Positions 56,535 through 64,000 of a stretch of 64,000 nucleotides of DNA are shown piece by piece. Source of the stretch: Pascua guehoae (taxonomy: Eukaryota > Basidiomycota > Tremellomycetes > Trichosporonales > Trichosporonaceae); contig BCJX01000012.1 in assembly GCA_001600415.1 (NCBI GenBank), positions 1,127,829 to 1,191,828 of the forward strand. Reading direction: 5' to 3'. The notes under the pieces were generated by a model. The model was given only the letters and a program-made list of their open reading frames with translations. It was not told the origin of the DNA and made no database searches. Position numbers and translations under genes: made by a program. Positions within the stretch are counted from its first letter, which is position 1. Each line of letters opens with the position of its first letter.

Positions 56535-59500
56535 ATGATGCCGCCGCGCGCGAACGGACACCCTGGCAACGTCGCGTACGGCGGCCTCGTCCTGTCTGCG
56601 TCGCCGTCCCAGGACACCATCTACTCCCAATACACCACCTCGCGTACGTCACTCTCCTCTCGTCTCGTACCCCCCGCCCTTGCGCACACAGCGACAGACA
56701 CACTCTGCACGCATAACCAACGTGTTGTCTGCAGCGACTCGAATGTCCGAAGAGGCGGCCTCGACTGCTAGCACATCTGCACATTGGGCCTTGCTTCTGT
56801 CCCTGCACATCGGCCGCTTCCACCGTGCACGCTGCGCGCCGCCACCATGAGCTTCTGCCTTGCTGCTTACAGATGTTCCCTGCGCGCCCCATTGCCCATC
56901 CCTCCAATCCCACAAGTGCTAACTCGCAGCCATGTCTGATCACGTTGGACAAGTTCCCGACGGCGGCGTGCCAGGCGGCGACATGCGACGCTCTACAGGC
57001 TCGTCGGACGCGCTTCAGTACTACTGGTCGAGTTCAGCAGGGGAGCGAGCCAGCTCATTCACGTCGAGCTTTGGTCTCTCGCCAAAGGACTCGCCCCGGG
57101 CCGTCCTGAGCTCGCCCTACTCGCTCTCTGCGCACCCTGTCCTTCACGAAGCAAACTCGAATCTGTCGCTCCGTGAGATGGCCGAGCGCGACGCCGAGTA
57201 CCTGCGCACCAGTGATAGCGGGAGCGGCTCGGCGCCCAAGGGCTCGTCTGAGCATTTACTACCACCAGATAGCCAGGCCAGCAGACTGGCAGTTGACACG
57301 GACAGAAGCAGTCTGCGGGACAGGAATACGCCTGTATCCGAGGCCGGTCCGAGTAACCGGCGTATCCAGTTGGTGTGGAACTCGAGCGACGGGAGTGTGA
57401 GTGGCCTCGCGTCAGCACCGTCGTCTGGCTCCATTGGCCAGACACCACCGGGAAGCCACAGCCGGCACTCGTCGACCAACTCGAGCGAGAGCGAGTACTC
57501 GCTTGTCGACGAAGACGACTCGGCACCACGCAGAGAACATGCACTTCACCCCGCACCCAGGTCTCATCGACATGGCGTCGTTGACACGGATGGCAACCTC
57601 GGAATGCTACTCGACCCGGGTCTTGAAGATTGGACGAGCCAGCGTCTGTCTCCAGTGGTCCAGTCTCCAGCGACACAGTCACCTGCGACACAGTCTCCGC
57701 AACGCCCAAACCACCCACCCAAACTTGTTGTCCCAGCACCACGCGCGGCAAGGGCACTGCCTGCTATCCCCGTCGCATCTCCCGTCAGCCCCAATACCGG
57801 CCGCGGGGCAGCCGACTCTGCAATGTGGCGTACCCCGTCGCAGCCGCCCCAACTTGAGCGGCCACTCATCTCCCCAGTCAACTTATCGGCTATTGTCCGC
57901 ACTCCGTCCCCCGGCACCCAAAGTTCGGGCGGCGACTCTACACCGCGGAACAGCATACGAAACAGTACACGAGACAGCACCCAAACTGTCCGATCGTCGC
58001 AGACGGGACGTAACTCGCAAAGCCCGCTCGGGCGTGATCAGCGGTTTGCACCACCGTCCAGTGGTCGGCTGCTGTTTGTCGCTCCTCCAGACGTATCCCG
58101 CCGCTCGCTTGATGAGCTCGAGCGCGAGTACGTGGGTCTGGGGCTTGATGATGCACGAGGCGAGCGCGGGGGCCGTGTCGGTCTTGCCATTGGCAACCCA
58201 CGAGAGGATGCCATGCCCCATTCGGCCCCCCCGTTGAAAACCGGGTTTGGGGAGATTGAGATTCCAGGGCAGCGTGCACGGCCAACCTCACTCTTACCCC
58301 CTGCTGTGCTGGCCGCAAGGGCCGCAAAGCCAAGAGCCTCACCTCGGTCATCGCTCAGCACGCCTGTCCAAGAGTCACCAGAAATCCCAGAAGATACACC
58401 GACCACAGCACGACCGCCAACACTCGAGGCTCCAGAGCTCCCACCGAGGAGCCAACTGCGTCGACCGTGAGTCACTAACGAGACGACTGAGACACTGACG
58501 TTTCAGCTCCCCTACCCCAAGCAACCCCGACCGTCGCAGTCCTGCCGGTCGCAGCCCGGCGAGCAGCACACGTTCACATTCGGGAGGTACTCCTCCTGGC
58601 ACCAACCCGGTTGTTGGCACACCGGTCGGCAGCACGCGTTCCACAAGCAGTCCAAATCGCGGCACACCAGACTCCACTGCCGCACGTTCAGACCGCCCGA
58701 CATTTGGTGACAAGCTTGTCACGCCACCAGACGATCTCGCCCTACCCCTCCAGCCACCAGTGACCCTGCACACTCCCCAGATGCACGCACAGAGGCTCTC
58801 GGCCGCCCAACTGCCCACCATTATCAACACGCCACACACGCCCGTAGCGTCACCACGGGCACCAGGAAGAGGACGCAGCGGCTCGTCGCCAGCCGCAGCG
58901 TCTTGTGTTGAAAAGCAGTCCAAGTCGTCGTCTGGGTCACGCGGAGGAACACCCGTCAAAGCGTCGGGTACGCTTCAAGACCTCACCGACATTCTCACTG
59001 GGGCCATTGACGACATTGGTCTTGTCGACTCGCGCGATATGGCACCACAGAACGAGCCCACCAAGATCAACAACAACGCGAATGTGGGCCGCAGGCAGTC
59101 CCCTGTCAATCACCGCGCCATGACTGCGCCATCCAGCGTCTCACCCAATGTTACGGAACATCCACGCCTGTCGCCCACAACGCCCGTGTTTCCACCGTCG
59201 ACTGCAGCACATGCGTCCCCCCGTCCGCCGATCCACCACCACGCGGCGTCAGCCGGGTCGATTGGCCTTGGGCTGGGCAACCTCTCGACGAGCCCAGCTG
59301 CACCACCACCACCGCCACATCACCATCGCCCAACTGCATCCTCAGCGTCAATGGTGACGCGACACGTCCGGAAGGCGTCTTCGATCCTCTCGATGCGTAC
59401 GACTGCAAGCTCGCCAACCGTGCCGACGTTTCCTCCTACGGGAGCAGGGGCTTTCCCCGTGGCGGTCATGTATGGCCACATCAAGCAGCTCAAATCGTCT

Positions 59501-60822
59501 GCTGAGCGTGCGCGCGCGTATTCCGCTGGCGTCCGCGAGCTTGGCCGCGCTGACACTGGCCTTCGAGACTGGGTCTCGTTCTATCGTGAGTTTTGTTTGG
59601 GTGGCGTGCAGTGTGCCGACATGTGAGATGGCTGGCTGACATGGTAACAGAATCTGGCGGTCGGATCGCGACAACGCAGCCAAACAAACAATCGGCCATG
59701 GCACAGTTGGGTGTGGCCGGTCACGAGCGCGAACCTTCAGGGCCTAGTGGTCTGGGCGTTCCCGAACCGGCTTTTCGCAACACCTCTGCATCCTCCGAGT
59801 TCCCCATGCGCCCAGACGCGTACTCTGCGCAGGCAATTTCCGTTCGCAATATCGACATGTTGGACGGACCGACCGCGCTGCCCCCCAACCTCCCTTACCC
59901 CCAGCTGCAGAATGCGATCAAGTCGTCGGGGTCAATGCAGAGCATCCAGAGCATTGCGACCATGGCCTCGGGGCGTGGCGGTCGCGGCCTCTTGTCTGCC
60001 TTGCGACTGAAAAAGGAAAAGGAGAGCACGTCGCTGCCACCACCGACTGGCTATGCCAACCTCGGCACGTCACCTGGCGGCGGCGCGGCCAAGCGCTCCG
60101 TTGACCTGCGCACAGTAACCATTGGCAACCCATCCTACTCCCCTGGTCCCGGTCCGGGCCGGTCGTCGCTTGATTCGGCCGACCCAGCGGGCCGCCTCCA
60201 GCCCCCCATGTCAGGCCCACGCGGTCCGCGCGGCGCAAACGACGGCCCAGTGCCTGCGCGTGCGAGCTTTGACGTGCCCCGCCCGCTGGCAACGACGGGT
60301 CTACCGCGCACGAGCCTCGACTCGCCGCGCGCGAGCCCCATCTCGCGCGGCTCGAGCGGCGGTGCCCAGGGTTCAGTGTCAGGGCCACTCGCACAAGGCG
60401 GCTCACCGCTGCCCCCGAGTCTCAACCTCGCCAACATGAATGCCAACCTGCCGAGTCTGCCCCGTGATGCCCGCGAAGGGTCGCCACTCGCCCGTGGCGG
60501 CATGTTTGTGCCCACCGACGACGATCTCCGGCTCGTCAGCGACATGCTGCCACAGGCGGAACGGCCCGTCTTGCGCAAGTATCTCGAGCGGTTCGGAGAC
60601 ACGAGCGATGCCATGACGTGAGTGCGAATGGGGGTTTGATATGGGGACATGGACGTGGCGGTGGATCCGACGGTGGACCCTTCCTATGTGGCCATGTGGA
60701 CCTGCTGAGTGTGCACTCTACTTGAGCGGTAGCACCTTTCGAGTTTATCGCAAGGCACTCGATGCTGACATGACAGAGCTTACCTCGAGGACGAGGCACA
60801 TGGCACCCTGCTGCGGGCATAG
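56535..60822 (+). CDS. large Ser/Pro-rich orphan protein
   Basis: Five exons: 56535-56643, 56930-58466, 58507-59585, 59651-60617, 60777-60822; 1245 aa, in phase. The start MMPPRANGHPG is favoured over the internal MSDHVGQ (56932) because exon 1 has a good GTACGT donor and the phase fits. It is mostly disordered Ser, Pro, Thr and Arg with many SP/TP sites. Two segments look structured: HIKQLKSSAERARAYSAGVR with GLRDWVSFYQ (about residues 870-910), and the C-terminal 45 residues (LRLVSDMLPQAERPVLRKYL, then AYLEDEAHGTLLRA), which need the 46-nt last exon. No known family is claimed. The composition resembles cortical or polarity scaffolds. Confidence 0.82.
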
Positions 60823-61743
60823 TGCAGGGAGAGCAGGGGGGCAGAGCGTGACAAGAGGAAAGTGGTAAGACTGCGCGGCAAGACCGAAACGCAACGAAGG
60901 GAGATGCCACGACACACGACGATATGTGACACGGGAGAGAGACGTAGACACCCGTGTAGAGGCCGGTATATACTGGTGGCCAACAATGCCACGGACAATG
61001 TACTCTAGCTTGTTTGTGACGCTGCATCGGATAGGCAAGTGGTTGGCTCCCAGTGTTGGAGTTGGGCTGTCCAGCGCTATGGTGATGCAAGTTACTCTGA
61101 ACTCTGTAGGGCAGACTCTGCTGTCCAGTTGGTGATATTGCAACACGACTCGGCACAGCCATGGGCAGGAATACAGCACGGCGAAACTACTGTATGCACA
61201 GCCAAAGTCATGGATGCTGCAAACCATGCCTAGAGTTCAGTCCTCAACGAGCGCACGCTGAATTTTCGTGTTAAATTGGAATCTTGTTGGAACTCCCACT
61301 TTCTGTTTACAACCATGTCAAACTCTGATTCTGATCCTGCCATTGACCCGTGTACCGGAATCAAAATTTTCCGGTAAAGAGGCATGAAGGCCCCACTGAA
61401 TGAGGGGACTTGCGTCTTCTACAGACCCTTGAATTGAATATGAATTATTATAATTATTTCATTGGTTCCTAGTTTGTTGATTTTACTTCGTCATTCTACA
61501 GTTCTCGCACCCAAAGTCGGCAAGATTGTTTCGAGCTGCCTGTCGCTCATGCGGTGTTCTGTACCAGCACACATCTGTCCATAGTCACCCGTGCCAATAT
61601 AACGATGCCGCTCAAGGGCAGCCAGCTCCCGACAAGCTCCCCATACCCCCCAATCACTAAGACATCAAATCTCAAGGCCACACACCGTCCCAATAAGTGA
61701 ATTGGCTCACTCGCGGCATCACGACCATCCTCTTCCACAGGTC
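60823..61743. other. intergenic region with AT-rich island
   Basis: From about 61255 to 61500 the DNA becomes clearly AT-rich, unlike its surroundings. It holds a perfect 8-bp inverted repeat TACCGGAA...TTCCGGTA (61353-61376). No gene was found. Confidence 0.45.
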
Positions 61744-61840
61744 TCTTCGCTAGTATATCGGTTAGTATAATCGCCTCTCAAGAGAGAGCCTTTCAACAGA
61801 AAGATCGCGATAGAGCAGGGTTCGACTCCCTGGCGGAGAA
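61744..61840 (+). tRNA. tRNA-Glu(CTC), 25-nt intron
   Basis: Acceptor TCTTCGC/GCGGAGA, D arm GTAT/GTAT, anticodon stem ATCGC/GCGAT, anticodon CTC at 61777-61779, 25-nt intron 61781-61805 containing GAGAGAG, T arm CAGGG/CCCTG, discriminator A. A TTTTT terminator follows at about 61844. Confidence 0.9.
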
Positions 61841-63503
61841 GCTTTTTGCATGCAGGACACTCTCCTTGCTTTGGAAGTCCAGTGGAGCGTCATTGGGCTC
61901 GAATGAGGGCGAGACAGGGGTCTAGTGTTGGGAATGGGGGCGGATAGACGGTAGCACCGTCCATCGCCCGACATCTGACACAGATGGCATGCAGCGGCAG
62001 TGCCTTTGACGACGGATTGAGGTGGGGGGATTAACTCGCGCTTCATGCAGCAGCAGCACGACATCGGGCTGGGTGAGAGTTGACCTGTACGACTCTGTGG
62101 ACGGGCCACAAGCCAGACCGTTCCTTGATTGACAAGATTGGAGCGAGACAGAGCAAGATCATTTCGACTATCTCGGAACTGGCTCCGGTGTGGTTCTTCG
62201 TGACGTCGCATGTGTGTTGGTTTGAGACGTGGTTCAGGACGCTGCATGTGGTGGAGAGTTGCGCTCGGCTCGTGGCATCGACCATTATGCCATGGCGTCG
62301 CATAATCTGCGGTATTTTCGCATACCGGAATATCGTTTTGAGTCTTTGAGGGGGTACTCCTGAACCAGATCACGCTCACAGTCAGAATGTTCGTCATTGA
62401 AATGTATGTACTCAAAGAACCGCACGTGCAGATGATGCATTGCAAGAAACACGCTCAATCCAGTCGTGCACGACAAGTAATGATTAGCAAGGACAGTGGC
62501 AGGATGGGCCGGCACACTCAGAGCACTACCCGGCCGTGTGCCCCTTAGACGGGGTAGTGACTCCACATCCTATCGAAACGTACACTCCCAAGGGGCGGGC
62601 TTGACGAAGCGCGCGTTCAGATGTTAGCAGCTGGTCCCAAACATGCAGCGCGGTGCACGGAGACAAGCGACGTGACGGAGCAAAGAGTATTCATAATTAA
62701 TGCCACTTCGACGCGTCAAGCATATCACTCCCAGTGGGACGCATCCATGTGAATAATAAATAGACAGACATAGGAGTAGAGCAGATGAGATTATGCACTC
62801 GAGCAGATACCCTGCCTCAAGAAAGGTATCGAGAGGTGCCCCGCGGCCGTCGACAGGTTAGTGTCCGCGACGCAGGGGGCAGTTTCCACTGGCCATCTTG
62901 GCCGGTTGGTTGGAATACCATAGCCCTTGAGGGCGGTTGCACCCACGGACGACCCCCTCCACTATAAACAGCCCATGTTGGCGATCAGTGGTGGTCAGTC
63001 GCGCTCGATAGATGAGTAGAGACAGGGCGGGAGGAGTGCGGCATGAGGACCAAAGAGGCTGGGCCGTGACACATCGTGTGGCCTGATCCGGCAATGCCGC
63101 TGTCTGGGCGTCGATCAGAACACCATAGGAGACTGTTCCCTACCCCCGACGGCACACACACACGCATACACACGCACACATACAGACACAGACACATACA
63201 CGTACAAGCAGGCTGCTAGCGCCCAGTGCGGATCGTGTGCATGGTGGCGAAGTAGCAGGGTGGCACGTTGGCAAGGGGGCACTCTGGCGCAACGAGCCAC
63301 CACCCTACCTACCCTCCGTGTCTCTACTGGGTTTCACCATAACAAGGCCCACTCTGACAAAGCAGAACCCTGGACCGATGCATACAATCTGAAGGACCCG
63401 GGCCATGCACACGAAATCCATACGGGATGCCTGCGTACTTCTTACCACATCCCACGACTTGTCTCATTCTCATGCATCCCCAACTCCAGGAGCTGATACC
63501 TGC
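61841..63503. other. gene-poor region between tRNA-Glu and U6
   Basis: No supported gene. The minus-strand frame 62285-62566 has a mildly protein-like centre (YLSCTTGLSVFLAMHHLH) but no start context, splice signals or family. CA-rich repeats lie at about 63154-63190. Confidence 0.35.
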
Positions 63504-63565
63504 AAAAAATATTTCTGCCGAAGCAGACCTCTCTGTCTCGAGTTTGTCATCCTTATGCAGGGGCA

Positions 63566-63596
<31 letters not shown>

Positions 63597-63624
63597 GTCT
63601 TGTGCCCGGGGTTGCCCCCGGGCG
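63504..63624 (-). ncRNA. U6 spliceosomal snRNA
   Basis: The minus strand contains the U6 core AAAATTGGAACGATACAGAG, continuing to GATTAGCATTGCCCC and AAGGATGAC. It thus has the ACAGAGA box (5' splice-site pairing), the AGC triad and the internal stem-loop. The 5' hairpin is GCCCGGGG-GCAA-CCCCGGGC (63623-63604); the 3' tail ends in a T6 run (63509-63504) typical of Pol III. Before the T run is a TCTGC-TTCG-GCAGA hairpin that ordinary U6 tails lack. No intron interrupts the core. The exact 5' end (63623-63625) is estimated. Confidence 0.93.
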
Positions 63625-63807
63625 AAAGTAAGGGGGGGCGGGACATAGAGACTAGGTCGAATTGGCGTATTTAGGAAATATCAAGTCTGGCGATATCGCC
63701 GATTATGTGGCGCAGCCTCCGGTGGTGGAGGTGGAAGCCCGTTTGGCAGGCTCGCAGGCGATTGTTTGAGGACGGCTCAAATAGGGATAGGCGGGGAGAG
63801 CGGTATG

Positions 63808-63911
63808 GCTCTCGTGGTGTAGTGGTTATCATACTCTCTTAGGGTTCTGTTTAGTCCTAAGCTAGTCTTCCTGATTGGGAGTGGCCCCCGGTTCGAATCC
63901 GGGCGAGGGCC
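63808..63911 (+). tRNA. tRNA-Pro(AGG), 31-nt intron
   Basis: Acceptor GCTCTCG/CGAGGGC with C73 (normal for eukaryotic tRNA-Pro), anticodon stem CTCTC/GGGAG, AGG at 63841-63843, 31-nt intron 63845-63875 with CCTAAG able to pair with the anticodon loop, T arm CCCGG/CCGGG, and a T5 stop immediately after. A one-base shift of the stem would read TAG (Leu), but there is no long variable arm, so Leu is rejected. Confidence 0.9.
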
Positions 63912-64000
63912 TGTTTTTGGCTCTCCTGGCCTCCTCGATGCTCATCCGACGTGCATGGGTCTTGTTTTTGCCTTCCTGGCGGTGAGGGAGGCCAACGACG

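Noticed and set aside
63808..63911. tRNA-Leu(TAG) reading of the last tRNA
   Set aside because: It needs a weaker anticodon stem and lacks the long variable arm of tRNA-Leu; C73 and the AGG loop fit Pro.

Overview
This is nuclear DNA from a fungus, most likely a basidiomycete yeast of the Tremellomycetes (Trichosporonales would fit; that placement is inference). The reasons are high GC, many small introns with GTGAGT, GTGCGT or GTACGT donors and CTAAC/CTGAC branch sites, intron-bearing tRNA genes, Pol III genes scattered among Pol II genes, and a protein set (STE7-type MAPKK, Cdc28-type CDK, SERCA pump, Zn2Cys6 factor with MHR, Rsr1-like GTPase, GRF-AlkB protein) typical of this group. No operon, phage, CRISPR array, rRNA or intact transposon was seen. 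Gene models were built by hand from splice signals, phase and family conservation; exon ends are given in each entry.

Layout. 0.5-2.5 kb: STE7-like MAP kinase kinase (-). 5.1-9.0 kb: large Ser-rich orphan protein (+). 10.2-12.1 kb: five tRNA genes (Gln, Thr, Gly, Ala, Ala) around a 69-N gap. 12.8-16.2 kb: 16-exon Zn2Cys6 transcription factor (-). 17.7-18.4 kb: small protein. 19.8-21.2 kb: secreted ricin-B-type lectin with an apparent frameshift. 22.7-24.0 kb: diverged tandem repeat. 24.0-26.3 kb: COQ2 (-). 26.6-27.8 kb: LSM2 (-), head to head with SEN34 (+, 28.1-29.4 kb). 29.9-31.5 kb: CDK1 (-). 32.2 kb: acidic protein (+). 32.8-34.8 kb: CUE-AlkB-GRF protein (-). 35.7-37.7 kb: SSP120-like EF-hand protein (+). 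38.4-40.7 kb: wax-synthase-domain acyltransferase (-). 43.7-45.1 kb: Rap/Rsr1-like GTPase (+). 45.7 kb: small hydrophilic protein (-). 46.2-48.5 kb: LURP-one protein (+) with an antisense tRNA-Met inside one intron. 48.8-52.1 kb: SERCA Ca2+-ATPase (-). 52.7-54.9 kb: dynactin p62 (+). 56.5-60.8 kb: second Ser/Pro-rich orphan (+). 61.7-64.0 kb: tRNA-Glu, U6 snRNA and tRNA-Pro.

How the parts connect. An RNA-processing theme recurs: U6 snRNA, LSm2 (U6 3'-end binding), SEN34 (tRNA intron cleavage) and eight tRNA genes, seven with introns. Cell signalling and polarity are represented by STE7, the Rsr1-like GTPase and CDK1. Introns fall into two classes: 36-100 nt, and 300-670 nt ones that often hold simple repeats. 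Very small exons (ATG only, 8, 11, 12, 14 nt) occur in several conserved genes.
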